Source: Papaver somniferum (taxonomy: Eukaryota; Streptophyta; Magnoliopsida; Ranunculales; Papaveraceae). Taken from it: 64,000 nucleotides of DNA. The stretch lies in assembly GCF_003573695.1 (NCBI RefSeq), contig NW_020621936.1, forward strand, positions 12,586,001 to 12,650,000. Direction: 5' to 3'. The position numbers were made by a program, and so were the translations under genes. The notes under the pieces were generated by a model that was not told the origin of the DNA, did no database searches, and saw only the letters and a program-made list of their open reading frames with translations. How positions within the stretch are numbered: position 1 is the first letter of the stretch; each line of letters opens with the position of its first letter. Shown one piece after another: positions 23,276-36,455 of the stretch.

Positions 23276-26200
23276 ATGTCTAGTTCTACATCAAGTGGAA
23301 GTTTTTTGAAGGTGCATGGATTTGATATTATCAAGTTCAATGGGAAGAATAATTTCACATCATGGAAAACTGATGTAAAATATATTCTTGTTAGTATGAA
23401 ACAAATCAAATCTATCAAGGACAAACCAACACCGTTACCAAAGGATTGAAGCGATGAGAAGTGGGATGACCTTGTTTTGGAGGCGTGTTCAACTATTCGT
23501 TTATGTTTGTCGAGGGAGATCACTCATAACTTTTCGAGTGAAACCTCTGCAAAGACGTTGTGGGAGAAGTTAGAGAAGCTCTACTTGCAAAAGGATTTGA
23601 CTTCGGAGCTTTACTTGAAGCGCAGGCTTCATGCCTTTCGGATGGCTTCAGGTAAGCCTATGGTTGATCATATTAACGAGTTTAATAAAATCTGTTCTGA
23701 TTTTTCTAACATCAGTGTGACTATTTCTGATACGAACAAATCTATGATATTATTATGTTCTTTGCCTCCATCGTATGATGAATTCGTTGACTACTTGCTG
23801 AGTGCGAAAATCGAAGGAGACAATAAGTTGGTTTTCAATGATGTGGTAGCTTCTTTACAAGCTAAGGCATTAAGGAAACAAGAGTTAAGCGATGAAGCAC
23901 AAGCCGAGGGTTTGTTTGTTGATAGAGGAAAGAATAGTAATAAGAAGCAGAAGTCAAAGAATCGTTCCAAAAAGAGCGATATTGAGTGTTATTATTGTCA
24001 TAAACCAGGTCATATTAGGGATGATTGTTTCAATCTTAAGGCAAGAGATGAGAAACGTGAGAAGTCAGATTCAAAGAATATTGTTGCTTCGGTTGCTGAA
24101 GGAAGTGAAGTTTTAGAAGACCCGATGTGTGGTTTTGATGAGGAAGTGTTAACCGTTACATCAAATAGTTATCTCAATGATGGTTGGATGCTTGATTCCG
24201 GTTCTTCGTATCATATGTGTCCTCCAAAGGATTGTTTCACTACTTATAGAGAAGTGAATGGTGGTACTGTTATGATGGGCAATTCTAATGCCTGCAAAAC
24301 AGTTGGAGTTGGTACGGTACAGGTTCGTTCGCATGGTGTTATCACAACACTTTCAGAGGTTAGACATGTCCAGATTTGAGGAAGAGTTTGATTTTGTTAG
24401 GAGTACTTGAATCTCTTGGATACAAGTATGTTGTTGAATATGGATTCTTGAAGGTATCCTACAATGGTAGTTTGAAGATGATCGGTGAAATACATGGTAA
24501 TTTATATTTTCTACAAGGAGATATAATTTGTGGTGGAGCTATGGTTTCTCAATCAATTGATGAGAAACAGGTGGAGTCAACACGTTTATGGCATATGCGT
24601 CTTGGGCATATGAGTGAGAAAGGTATGTCGGTGTTGAGTAATAAAGGCTTGCTTGGTGGTGAGAAGACTTGAAAGCTTGATTTCTGTGAGCATTGTATCT
24701 TCGGGAAGCAATGTAGGAGCAGTTTTTGTACCGATGCACACCACACGCAGGATATGTTAGATTACATCCATTCGGATGTTTGGGGTCCCTCTCATACGGT
24801 TTCTAAGGAAGGTGCAAGGTGGTTTGTGACCTTTATCGATGACTTTTCGAGGAGAGTTTGGCTTTACACCATGAAGCATAAGAATGAAGTCACCGAGGTG
24901 TTTAAGAAGTGGAAGACCATGGTAGAGAAACAACTTGGTCATGTGGTTAAGAAGATACGTTCCGATAATGGCGGTGAATACATCGAAGACCCATTGATGG
25001 AGTTTTGTGAGGAACAAGGTATCGTTAGGCACTTCACAGTTAAGGGTACACCACAACAAAATGGAGTAGCGGAGAGAATGAATCGAACGTTACTTGAAAG
25101 AGCATGGTGCATGTTGTCAAACGCAAGCTTAGACAAGATTTGGTGGGCTGAAGCAGTGAATACGGCGTGCTATTTAGTGAATCTATCACCATCAACAACT
25201 ATTAAGTGTAAGTCACCTATGGAGGTATGGACTGGTAATTCCGTGAACTATTCTAATTTAAGGGTGTTTGGTTGTCCAGCCTATTTTCATGTAAAAGAAG
25301 ATAAGTTGGGTGTTAGGGCTAAGAAAGCAATTTTCTTAGGTTATCCATTAGGTGTGAAAGGATACCGTCTATGGTGTCCAGAATTAAATAAGTTCGTAAT
25401 TAGTCGTGATGTGACCTTTAATGAGAAAGCTATGCTTGATTCAAAGAAGTTCACAGGTTGGGACTCTCAAATTGAAAGTGATAGTAGTAGCGGTGTTGAA
25501 GATGATTCGATGCAGGTGGAGCAAAGAGTTCCTAATTCATCTACTATAGAAGAAGAAAAGGAAACTCTTGTAGAAGATGAAGTTGAGTTTGAGGTTCCTA
25601 GTGAAGAATCTACACAGCAAGAAATTGAGAATATTCCGTCCTTGACGTTGCAACGTGAGAGACGTCCACCAATTCGATATGGTTTTGATGAGTATGCGTC
25701 TTACGCATTTTCTATTTTTGAGGATGAGCCATTTACATTTGAGGAGGCAATGAGTAATACTCATGCCGTTAAGTGGAAAACAACCATGGATGAGGAGATG
25801 AAGTCTCTTCACAAGAATCGCACTTGGGAACTTGTTAAGTTGCCAAAGGGTCGAAAGAAGATTGGGTGTAAGTGGGTCTATACGGTAAACGATGGAATTC
25901 CATATTCCAAGGGTATCGTTAGTGGTGTACGATTCAAAGAAAGGTTAGTGGCTAAGGGATATGCACAAAGGGAAGGTGTGGATTATAATGAAGTTTTCTC
26001 TCCGGTTGATAAACACACTTCTATCCGAGTCCTTTTAGCACTTGTGGCGCAGTTTGACCTAGACCTCGAGCAATTAGATGTCAAAACAGCATTCTTGCAT
26101 GGGGATTTGGAGGAAGACATTTATATGTCACAGCCCATTGGTTATGAAGTTGTTGGTAAGGAATATTATGTGTGTCGACTTGAGAAATCATTGTATGGTT

Positions 26201-27302
26201 TGAAGCAATCTCCAAGACAATGGTACAAGAGGTTTGATACGTTTATGTTGCGGCAAAAGTATACTCGTAGTAAATACGATCAGTGTGTATACTTTAAGAA
26301 GTTTCCAGATGGAAGTTTTGTTTATCTTTTACTCTATGTGGATAAAATGCTCATAGCTGCAAAGAGCAAGTCAGAAATTGATGTTTTGAAGAAACAATTG
26401 AGTTTAGAGTTTGAGATGAAGGATTTGGGTCCAGCTAAGAAGATTTTGGGTATGGATATCACTCAAGATAGATCTAAGAGGAAGTTATATCTTACTCAGA
26501 AATCCTATCTTGAGAAGGTTCTTCGTCGCTTTGGAATGCATAACTCCAAAGCTATTAGTGTTCCAATACCGCCTACAGTTAAGTTATCAAAACAGTTGTG
26601 TCCTACTACAACTGAGGAGAAGGAGTTTATGTCAAAGTTTCCCTATACTAATGCGGTAGTTTCTTTGATGTATGCTATGGTTTGTACTCGTACGGATATT
26701 TCACAAGCAGTTGGTTTAGTTAGTCGTTATATGGCTAATCCTGGGAGAGCACATTGGTATACGGTGAAGGGAATATTGAGATATCTTAATGAGACCTTGG
26801 ATATTGGTTTAGTGTTTGAGAAGGAGCAGAATTTGAAGGTATGTGGATTTGTTGATTCTGATTATGCGGGTGATAGGGATAAGTGTTGTTCTACTTCGGG
26901 GTATTGTTTTACATTGAGTGGAGGACCTATCAGTTGGAGGTCTATGTTACAACTAATCGTAGCTTTGTCTACTACGGAGGCAGAGTATATTGCTGTGACG
27001 GAGGCTGTTAAGGAAGCATTATGCCTTCATGGTTTAGTTAAAGACTTGGGGATTATACAACAGAGTGTTGTTGTAAACTGTGATAGTCAAAGTGCTATTC
27101 ATTTAGCTAAGAACCAAGTTTATCATGCACGCACCAAGCATATTCATATTCGTTATCATAAGGTTCGAGAAATGATTGATAACGGATTAGTACAACTATT
27201 GAAGGTTAATACTGAAGATAATCCAGCAGATATGTTGACGAAACTGTTCCGAAGGTCAAGTTTGAGAAGTGTCTCAGCTTGATCAATACTGCTCATTGTT
27301 GA
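23276..27302 (+). pseudogene. gag-pol polyprotein of the Tork-like Copia element
   Basis: Start ATG 23276. Gag (UBN2-like) carries a TGA at 23447-23449. Zinc knuckle CYYCHKPGHIRDDC at 23987-24028, protease WMLDSGSSYHMC at about 24186. A one-base loss near 24366 shifts frame, and a TGA stands at 24670-24672. From 24754 the frame is open for 842 codons: integrase core (SDVWGP, SDNGGEY, TPQQNGVAER), then RT (DVKTAFLHGDL, YGLKQSPRQWY). The RT active site reads YVDK instead of YVDD. RNase H follows (DSDYAGD, STTEAEY). A one-base deletion near 27246 truncates the last 20 residues; the original frame would end at 27302. Recent but dead. Confidence 0.9.
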
Positions 27303-27369
27303 GGCCCTAGGGGCATTTGAGGCTATGGTTAACTTGTGAAGATCAAGATCAGTTTGGTGAAAACATCGG

Positions 27370-27382
27370 CAAGGTGGAGATT
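27370..27382 (+). promoter_or_regulatory. Polypurine tract of the Tork-like element
   Basis: CAAGGTGGAGATT directly before the 3' LTR start TGTTAGAA. Confidence 0.7.
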
Positions 27383-27905
27383 TGTTAGAATTGTCGATGT
27401 TTAGGAAGGTTACAGAATTTTCTAGAATCATCTCGGTGTTTCCTTATTTTTGTATAGCTAGAGGTTTCCTATTTTAGTTAAACTCAAGGTTTCCTTTGTT
27501 AGCTATGTTTAGGTTTCCTAGTATAACTCATATACTTGGAAGACAAGTTTGTAACCTATATAAATAGGTGCACAAGTCCTGAGGAAATACACACAACACA
27601 ATTTAGAGAAGAGTTCTCATAACTAGAGAATTTTAGTGTTTAGAGCGTTTTGTTCTAGGGAATTATTTTGGTGGTTGTGAACAGCAATCTGCTGCTCACA
27701 GTTTGGGGTTTAATTCTCTGTAATTCTTTCTAATAATAAGATTTGATCTTAGTCGTTTGTGGACGTAGGCACATTGCCGAACCACGTTAAATATTGTGTC
27801 TTTCTTGTTTCGTTTAGTGCATCTTATTCTGTTTTCTTTAGTTCTACGTGATCCAAAGAACTAGTGTCTTATGAAGAGGTTAACTCTAAGGTATTAATCC
27901 TAATA
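27383..27905 (+). repeat. 3' LTR of the Tork-like element
   Basis: 523 bp; ends TAATA where the other LTR ends TAACA. Lacks a short GGCTATGTTT duplication present in the 5' copy. Confidence 0.9.
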
Positions 27906-28273
27906 ATTTTATGGTAGTAGATCCATAATCAAAAACGTTTTTGTGGTTGTTCCAGAAGAAATGAAACATAGTTCACGTACGCGGACAGAATAAGGCAGAA
28001 GAGGTTTCGCGGACCACGCGTATATCGTTCATGGGCTTGGGCTGAACTAACATAATCCAAGAACCAAAAGGGATATTCTTAACCCTTTTTCACATTAAGG
28101 TATTCAACCAAAATAAGTGAAAGACAACATACGCAATAGAAATCAAAACAATACAACAGTACACAACTTAAATCATTTCTTGCCCCACTTCAAGCTATAT
28201 ACAAATGGGGTAAATGCCATCATTTTTACCAAGAGGCATGATGCGCAGAGAAGTTCTCATGCGACATGTCTGG

Positions 28274-28777
28274 TTAATAAGTGTGAACGGTCCCTGTAGT
28301 ATAATCAAAATAATGACGATTTTCGGGACAGCTGGAGTTTTCTATCCTCCGTTTGTTCGGACTGGAAGAAGGATATTTCCGATTTCTGGGTTTTACAGTA
28401 TTAACAGACGTAACACAATCAACACCCTTTACGGAATGATTCTTAGACTTAAGAGAATTAAGTTTTCCTAAGAACTTAAAAACGCCTTCGAACGCTTTAA
28501 ACAGATCTTTGTCAGTTGATCCATCACGATAGTATTCCTCATAAAGATCAAGATTTAATCTACAGAGTTTCCATATCCTTGAGCGTATTGAGCATTTACC
28601 CTTCTTTTTATTTTTTCCTTTAGATTGCTTCTTATCATATAAATCTTCCCTTTTAGATGAAAAGAGATTATCATGTAAGCCATGAGGTTTTATCCATAAT
28701 AATCCTCGAACAATCCTTAAGGAATTCTGGTGTGCGTTACAGATGCCAGGAGAAATCTTTCCTAATAAATTTCCCAT
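28274..28777 (-). CDS. Unrecognised ORF near the PBS of Copia-S1
   Basis: 167-codon frame starting ATG 28777, about 55 bp downstream of the PBS in element orientation, the position of gag. Contains a Lys-rich block (KKQSKGKNKKKGKC) and an Arg/Lys/Ser-rich C-terminus, but no zinc knuckle and no Gag motif that I recognise. The internal region of Copia-S2 shows no obvious counterpart. May be a remnant of gag, a captured host fragment or a chance frame. Confidence 0.35.
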   Translation of the reverse strand: MGNLLGKISPGICNAHQNSLRIVRGLLWIKPHGLHDNLFSSKREDLYDKKQSKGKNKKKGKCSIRSRIWKLCRLNLDLYEEYYRDGSTDKDLFKAFEGVFKFLGKLNSLKSKNHSVKGVDCVTSVNTVKPRNRKYPSSSPNKRRIENSSCPENRHYFDYTTGTVHTY

Positions 28778-28830
28778 GGGTCAATTTAAAAGGAAAGATC
28801 AATCACAAACTTGTTAGGTTTACAGTGTTT

Positions 28831-28847
28831 GCCTGCTCTGATACCAA
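28831..28847 (-). promoter_or_regulatory. Primer binding site of Copia-S1 (initiator Met tRNA)
   Basis: Minus strand TTGGTATCAGAGCAGGC starts 1 nt inside the LTR end; contains the classical TGGTATCAGAGC. Confidence 0.85.
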
Positions 28848-28848
28848 T

Positions 28849-31255
28849 TGAGAAAGCGGAGGTCTAACAACACCACCCAATAATTCGATTAGCAATCTGT
28901 ATGGACTAACTCCGAAATACTTTGCTAGAGAATCAACTAGACAGTCAGACTCAATCTAGATAAAAGTATCTCAAGGAGTTAATATCTCTTCACTTGTTTT
29001 GATTTTCTCAAGCTAAAACAATAGCGATTCTTTTAATCAAACACAAGGAATAACTTGGACGGTGCCAAAGACCAATATCCAAGTGTTAATCAATGAAATC
29101 AACAACCACAAGGTCGGATCTCCAATCGATTAAACTTTAACGCACAACCTGTATTATTTCAATTATATAAAATATAATGCGGAAAAGAAATAACACAGAC
29201 ACCAGAAGTTTTGTTAACGAGGAAACCGCAAATGCAGAAAAACCCCAGGACCTAGTCCAGATTGAATACACACTGTATTAAGCCGCTACAGACACTAGCC
29301 TACTGCAAACTAACTTCGGAATGGACTAATGTTGAATCCCTATCAATCTCCCGATGATACAAGGTACAGTTGTACTCCTACGCCTCTGATCCCAGTAGGA
29401 CACTGCGTACTTGATTCCCTTTGCTGATCTCACCCACAACAAAGAGTTGTTGTAACCCAAAATCACAGACTTGATAATAAACAGACCTGTCTCAGACAGA
29501 AAAGTCTATCAAATGATAAATCTGTCTCCCACAAATAAACCCTAGTTTTTGTTCCGTCTTTTGATAGAAATCAAGGTAATAGGAAGCAATTGACAATCCG
29601 TACTTATATTCCCGAAGAACATCTTAGATTAATCAATCACCTCACAACAATCCTTCCTGACTACACAGGCGGTTTGTCGAGGAATCACAAACAGTGAGAC
29701 GAAGATGTTTGTAACTTCTTTATCTTTCCTATCGGAGAACTCTCACGATCTCAAGCAATCAATAGATTGTACTCGTACGATAGAAGATGCAAGATCAGAT
29801 CACACAACTACGATAAAGTAGTATCGGTCTGGCTTCACAATCCCAATGAAGTATTTAAGTCGTTAACCCGATTTTAGAGAAGAAAATCAAGGATTACTGG
29901 AGATCGACTCTAGCGAGCGCACTAGTATCACACAGACGTGTGGGTATTAAGTTTTTGCTCAAGCTAGGTGTCTTCTATATATAGTCTTCAAATCAGGGTT
30001 TTGCCTTAGTTACAAAGCAATCCATATTCACCGTTAGATGAAAACCTGATTTAGATTCAAGCTAATATTTCTCAACCGTTAAATCGAAATCATAGCTTGT
30101 CACACACACTTTGGTAAACTTCTACTGGGTTCGTGAGAACCATGCCCAAACGTGTACGCATATGTTGGTTCAATACAATAAACCAAAAGGTTAACCATAT
30201 GAGCATTTCATATTAACCTTGTTCGTCTTCACCATAACTAGTCCAATTGACTCAACTGAACTAGTTAGAGAGTTGTTCAATTGCTATGAAATCTCATGTA
30301 CTACACAAGACACAATTGAAGCAAAGATGATTCGATTTGATTGAATCGGATCATGAACATTATAGCCACGGTTTGCATAAAGCATTCCTTAGTAATTAAT
30401 GATTCATGTTCAGAGCACATCTTTAGATCATAACCTTTTAAGTTCACAAACAAGTTCGTGGACTTAAGTCAATCGGTTGAGTTTTCCAAACTCAGCAGAA
30501 ATTCTCGGGAAGAGAAGTTCCGCCAGTTCGCGGACTAAGCACACAAACGAGTTATAGGAAAATCCAGCAGAAATTCTCGGGATGAAAACTTCTGTCAGTT
30601 TGCGTATTGGGTTCGCGGACTGGGTTCGCGGACTTGGCAAGCCAATTCCACAATCCTACCAATTTCTCTTGATCAACAAAGTTCGAAAACTTCGCTTCGA
30701 GGAATACATGGTTATGTTATCTAAACTCTCATTTAAACCATTGAAACATTCTCAGAGGACGTTATTTAGTCGTTATTCACAACCTTTCTCGTCAGAGAAA
30801 TTTCCAAAGACAATTGAAATGTTTCATGACTTTCGTCACTAGGTAAAGATAAACTCGATCAAAGCGAAACGCTTTACCAACACACGATTTCTAGAAACAA
30901 GATAAGCATTGAATACTCAGCTCGAAATGTCAAGTGTGTATGATCTAGTCTATATATAGAGCATACAACTTTTGTCTCAAGAAGTAGGAGATAGAATAGA
31001 TAGACTTTCGAGTGATAGATAAGTTCAAGTCTCCACATACCTTTTTGTTGATGAAGCTCCACGGTTCCTTGGTGTGGATATTCGTCGTTGTATGATGAAT
31101 TGCCATGAAGTCCTTGAGCTTACTACACTTTTCTATCCTAGTCCGAGACTTAGCTAAATAGGCCAGAAATCAAGACTCATAGTTTTGATCACTAACATTG
31201 ACAAACATGCTTGATATAGCAACACATGCGAGGGTGACCGAGCTATGCTCTAACA
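28849..31255 (-). repeat. Copia-S1 5' LTR
   Basis: 2407 bp, closely similar to 17071-19460 throughout. TATA box at 29975-29984. Followed by target duplication ACCTT. Confidence 0.85.
29975..29984 (-). promoter_or_regulatory. TATA box in Copia-S1 5' LTR
   Basis: CTATATATAG (self-complementary), at the LTR position equivalent to 54884-54894 in Copia-S2. Confidence 0.55.
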
Positions 31256-31260
31256 ACCTT

Positions 31261-32881
31261 GTTAGCCTCATTAAACATCCTCACGTGATAGCATTATCAT
31301 CCTCACGTGATAGCATTTGAAAAGGAAAAATACCTCATTTTCGGGTTGATTTTCTTGGTTGTGCGTTGCTTATCAACCGTATTAACATGGTGGATCAACT
31401 GGCCCATCATGTGAAAAGACGCCTCCCAACTACTTGTTCAAATGATATGCGTAGTCTATTTGTGAACAGTGGATACGCTTGGTATTGGGATGAATTGTAG
31501 CGCTCATCAGTAGGGAGAATCTTAATCGACATCGATCAAATAAGTTGAATCCGATGTGCCTGCATAAGCAACAAGGCTTTTTGATCGCATCATACCAAGG
31601 TTATAATGCTTATTGTTAGGGGAAAATTGCATAGCACTTGGCGCATGAAGAAGTTCATGTTGCTTGTGCAAAGTGTTAGTTATCTTGACGATTTATTTTT
31701 TCGTACGAGGGATTTCTATTTTTGCTCTAGCTTCAACAAATCTTTTTAGTGAATAATTATCGTTTTTTTCTTCTTTTATCCCCCCGTTGCTAGATTCGCT
31801 CCAGTAAGTTCAAACAATCGATATAACTCGAGGATTATCCACTTGCTCAGCACGTGAAAGTAAAAAAACACCTCTATTAACAAGAGATTTCATGCGTGAA
31901 TTTCGCGTGCTTGGATACTGAACTCGAACCTTTTGTGTTTGATTAAGATTCGCATTAGAGGTTGAATAATGAGTATTACATACCCAAATATTATTTCTGG
32001 AACCAGAACAAGTTTTCGTAGAACGAGATCTCAATATTATCGTTGCACGTGATGTTTCCACCCCTTCGTTAAAAGGCTTAACGATGACACTTTAGAGTTG
32101 TTGAACGACGGTGTTCTGAGTATTTTGAACCTTGGTGTCTGCATCACCAATTATATCCTCTTTGAAATGGCTCTTGTGACTGTTTTTTTTTGTGTGTGTT
32201 TAAAATGGTTTTTTCTCTCCCCTTAGTCGGTGCAAAAGATGGTGCAAAAATATTTACCATAACGCTCCTCGAGATTGGTGATGATCTCAGTTATAGATTC
32301 AGTTCCTCCAGAAATTGTTGACGAAAATTTCGATCATTGATGAAATTGTGATTGTTGATGAAAAGAAGGAGGAAAACGCTCTAACGTTTACGTAAGAAAA
32401 GATCTCTATACAAATGTGTAGAGGATAAAACCAATAAAAATTGTGTAATTTCTGAGTTATATTTGGTGTAGGTGTAGATTTCCTCCAATACCATATTTTC
32501 CATTTCATGTGGACGGAAGATTGCTTGGGTTTTGGTATAGTCCAAGTCTTTAACGAAGTAAGATTGTAAATTGAGGTAGGGTGTAACCGGCTTGCAAGAT
32601 TAGGGGTTGCCCAATGATACATGTGTATCTTCCTCTCTTCGAGGACTAGTGATCCTCAAGACAGACTGAGGATACAATCCTATATTATGAAGGAATCCTT
32701 ATTTGGGAAGAAATCCTAGTTGGTAAAGAGTTTTTTTTAAGGAAATACTCTTAGTTTAGGAAATAGATTCCAAATAGTAGTTCTTGATCGGCTGAGTACA
32801 ATAAAAGGCTATAAATAGAGAGCTTTGGATAATAGCTAAAGACACTCAAATACGAAACATCTAGATAGTGTGGTTTGTGAT
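31261..32881. other. Unassigned DNA between Copia-S1 and Tat-3
   Basis: No supported gene. An 18-19 bp direct repeat containing CCTCACGTGATAGCATT lies at 31277-31295 and 31299-31317. A promoter-like CTATAAATAG at 32809-32818 sits in a 200-bp AT-rich stretch that looks like the U3/TATA end of an unidentified LTR, cut by the Tat-3 insertion at 32882. Confidence 0.4.
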
Positions 32882-33246
32882 TGTTTGAGGGTGAAAACGG
32901 TTTCTGATGATTTTGGTAATTTCGTGAGTGGGTGAGAAACGAGTCTAAACCCTAAACAATGTACTGCAAGGGAGTACTTTAGATTCGAGATATTAATCTG
33001 TACAAATCCGGCCTAAACCAAGAAATGGTTGTTCCAGACTTTCTTAGGTCACAAAGTGAAGGGGAAGGGTTAGTTTTGGGGAGGGAAGCGAAGAGAGTGT
33101 TGATACCAGAATAGTTGATTTTGGAAGAGTAGTTGTTTGACTTGTATCGGAAAGTGAAAGCTAACATATGGGAAATCTAACAAGTGATTTCTGAGTGTTG
33201 TATGCTCCTGACCAAAACTTGTTCTTTGGTGGAAATAGGTAAGACC

Positions 33247-33254
33247 TATTTATA
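33247..33254 (-). promoter_or_regulatory. TATA box in Tat-3 3' LTR
   Basis: TATAAATA on the minus strand, repeated at 43374-43381 and, inverted, at 37116-37125. Confidence 0.6.
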
Positions 33255-33950
33255 CAAGTCCAAGTGAAACGTACTCTGGTCTCGTAAGAAATATAAACGG
33301 ATGAGTAAATGGGAGGAGGTGGTAACCGGTAACGCCTAGAATTGATGTTCCATAATGAAGGAAAGTGTTTCACCATTACTCCTTGTATTTACTAACCGCC
33401 TCATTCTTATGACACTGTCTTGTAACGGGCGTAGTGTACGCCGCACGTTGTAAACCGCCAAACCAATACCCCAATGAGCATCCCCCAGTTTGTGACATGC
33501 GTTGATGTCTCGAGTGTTTTCTTGGAAAACATGTACCATATTGCTGTTGTTTGGCAAGTTGAGCTTGGGAGACTTGCCGACTCGGTGGTGACCCTCGACG
33601 GTCGAGATTTTTCATCTTGAGAGGAAGGGTAGCCGTTGATTATTGCAACCCTTCATTTGGTTGTCAGCGGCATGAAAGCATGGCCGGTATGGCTTTCACA
33701 TGGTTAGGCGTGGCCAAGCTAGAATTTTGGCATAGTTTAGGCGTGGCCAAGAACTAGGGTTTTGGCATACTTTGAGCGTGACCGAAATTAGAGCTTGGCG
33801 TTGGGCCAAAGGTTGCCACGCGTTAGCTGGTGACCTTGGACGGCTAAGATCTGCATCTTAGATGGAAGGGTGGTCATTGATTGTTGCAACCCTTCGTTTT
33901 GGCAGCCAATGGTCGTGTAGGAAAGGCTGGCATGGGTTTGGCACAACGGT

Positions 33951-34463
33951 GCAGCTGGCATGGTTGGCATGCCTTGGCGCGGAGGTGTGGCTGGCACGTC
34001 ATGCCATTGGTACATGTGGCATGCTTTGCATGAATTGGCGCGGAAAGGTTGCACGGCATGCCATTGACACAGGAAGCATGGTTGGCATGCCTTGGCGCGG
34101 AAAGGTGGCTGGCACGGCATGCCATTGGAACATGTGGCATGGTTGGCATACCTTGACGCGGAACGGTAGCTGGCACTGCATGTCATTGGCACATGTGGCA
34201 TGGTTGGCATGCCTGGCGCGGAAAGGTGGCTGGCACGGCATGCCATTGGCACATGTGGCATGGTTGGCATGCCTTGGAGCGGAACGGTGGCTGGCACGGC
34301 ATGTCATTGGCACATGTGGCATGGTTGGCATGCCTTAGCGTGGAACGGTGTCTTGCATGGAATGCCATTGGCACATGCGGCATGGTTGGCATGCCTTGGC
34401 GCGGAAAGGTTGCACGACATACCATTGGCACATGCGGCATGGTTGGCATGCCTTGGCGTGGTT
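33951..34463. repeat. 61-bp tandem array (A units), left LTR
   Basis: About eight units of GGCATGCCTTGGCGCGGAA...GGCACGGCATGCCATTGGCACATG type, one every 60-62 bp, GC-rich and CpG-rich. Confidence 0.85.
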
Positions 34464-34875
34464 TAAGCGCGGCCAAAAACTAGGGTTTTGGCATAGTTTG
34501 GGCGCGGCCAAAATTAGGGTTTTGGCGTTGGGCCAAAGGTTACCATGCGTTGGCTGGCGACCTTGAACGGCTAAGATCTGCATCTCCGATGGAATGGTGG
34601 TCGTTGATTGTTGCAACCCTTCGTTTTGGTCAGCCAGCGACATGTAGTAGAGACGGCATGTCTTTGGCACGGTTTAGGCGTGTCCAAGCTAGGATTTGGC
34701 ATAGTTTAGGCGCGGCCAAAAAACTAGGTGTTAATGGTGGTTTTTAGCTTAGGGTTAAATGGTAAAACCAGGGTACCTTTTTTTTTATACATGTGTCATG
34801 TTCCAAGGCAGAACCCCTAGTATTAACCGACATCATCTTCGTATATACTAAACCCTAATTCTCACAACACTGTGA

Positions 34876-35290
34876 CAATGGAAAACCAAGCCATCCATGC
34901 CTCCGTGCCAAGGCGTTCCAGCCGCACCACCGTGCCAATGGCAAACCATGCCAGCCACGTCTCCGCGCCAAGGCATGCTAACCACGCCAAGGCATGCCAA
35001 CCATGCCAGACGCACCACCGTGCCAATGGAAAACCATGTCAGCCACGTCTCCGCGCCAAGGAATGTCAACCATGTCAGCCGCACCACCGTGTCAATGGCA
35101 AACCATGCCATCCACGTCTCCGACCCAAGGAATGTCAACCATGCCAGCCGCACCACCGTGCCAATGGCATGTTATGCCAGTCACGTCTCCGCGCCAAGGC
35201 AAGTCAACCATGCCAGCCGCGCCGAGGCATGCCAACCATGCCAGTCGCGTCGAGGCATGCCAACCATGCCAGCCGCCCCAACATGCCAAA
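34876..35290. repeat. 69-bp tandem array (B units), inverted copy
   Basis: About six units with CACCGTGCCAATGGCAAACC and GCCACGTCTCCGCGCCAAGG blocks; reverse complement of the arrays at 37224-37585 and 45240-45672. Confidence 0.8.
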
Positions 35291-35956
35291 GCCATGCACG
35301 ACGCTGGCTGCCAAAACAAAGGGTAACAATAATCAACGGCCAACCTTCCATCTGAGATGCAGGTCTCATCCGTCCAAGTTCGCCACCAAACGTATGGAAA
35401 CTTGCGGCCCAAAGGCAAACATCACGGTTTTACCAAAACCCTAATTTTGGCCGCGTCTACACTATGCCAAAGCCATGCCGGCCCTAAACCATGTCGCTGG
35501 CTGCCAAACGAAGGGTTGCAACAATCAACGGCCACCCTTCCATCTGAGATGCAGATCTCAGCCGTCCAAGTTCGCCACCAAACGCATGGAAACTTGCGGC
35601 TAAAATCCAAACATCACGGTTTATGTAAACCCTAGTTTTGGCCGCGCTTAACACATGCCAAAGCCATGCACGACGCTGGCTGCCAAAACGAAGGGTTGCA
35701 ATAATCAACGACTACCCTCCCATTTGAGATGCAGATCTCAACCGTTCAAGTTTGCCACCTAACGCATGGAAACTTCCGGACCAAGGCCAAACATCACGGT
35801 TTGTACTAAACCCTAATTTTGGTCGCGCCTAAACTATGCCAAAGCCATGCCGGCCCTACCACATGCCGTTGGTTGCCAAAACGGAGGGTTGCAACAATCA
35901 ATGGATACCCTTCCATCTGAGATGCAGATCTCAACCGTCCAAGTTCGCCACCTAAG

Positions 35957-36455
35957 GAATGCCAACCATGCCACCCGCACCACATGTGCCAACGGCATGC
36001 CGTGCAACCTTTCCGCGCCAAGGCATTCCAACCATGCCGCATGTGCCAATGGCATGCTGTGCCAGCCACATCTCTGCGCCAAGGCATGCCAACCACGCTG
36101 CATGTGCCAATGGCATGCCGTGCCAGCCACATCTCTGCGCCAAGGCATGCCAACCATGCCGTATGTGCCAATGGAATGCCGTGCCAGCCACATCTCCGCG
36201 CCAAGGCATGCCAACCATGCCGCATGTGCCAATGTCATGTCGTGCCACATATCCGCGCCAAGGCATGCCAACCATGCCGCATGTGCCAATGGCATGTCGT
36301 GCCACATCACCGCTCCAAGGCATGCCAACCATGCCACATGTGCTAATGGCATGCCGTACCAGCCACATCTCCGCGCCAAGGCATGCCAACCATGCCACAT
36401 GTACCAATGGCATGCCGTACCAGCCACATCTCTGCTCCAAGGCATGCTAACCATG
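35957..36455. repeat. 61-bp tandem array (A units), inverted copy
   Basis: About eight units of CCAAGGCATGCCAACCATGC type, reverse complement of 33951-34463. Confidence 0.85.

Larger units (their letters stand above)
22699..27905 (+). mobile_element. TNT1/Tork-like Copia element nested in Copia-S1
   Basis: LTRs 22699-23232 and 27383-27905, about 95% alike by eye, surround a full-length gag-pol remnant. Flanking pentamers AGTTT (22694-22698) and ATTTT (27906-27910) differ at one base. Gene order gag, protease, integrase, RT, RNase H is diagnostic for Copia; the Gag and protease style resembles TNT1/Tork. Confidence 0.9.
17071..31255 (-). mobile_element. Copia-S1: non-autonomous Sirevirus-like Copia element
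   Basis: LTRs at 17071-19460 and 28849-31255 flank the element. A perfect 5-bp target duplication ACCTT lies at 17066-17070 and 31256-31260. On the minus strand the LTR runs TGTTAGAGCATAGC...CTTTTTCA. An initiator-Met-tRNA PBS follows the right LTR, and purine tracts precede the left LTR. LTRs of about 2.4 kb, multiple polypurine tracts and an extra ORF before the 3' LTR recall the Sirevirus branch of Copia. No gag-pol of its own is visible; the pol at 24.7-27.3 kb belongs to a nested element. Without that insertion the element is about 9 kb. Confidence 0.85.

Noticed and set aside
31380..31700. Possible gene fragment (frame with MVDQLAHHVKRRL)
   Set aside because: Stops soon and I cannot tie it to any family; left as unassigned DNA.
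33951..34463. Possible CRISPR-like array because of regular spacing
   Set aside because: Units are contiguous tandem repeats with no unique spacers, and the DNA is plant.
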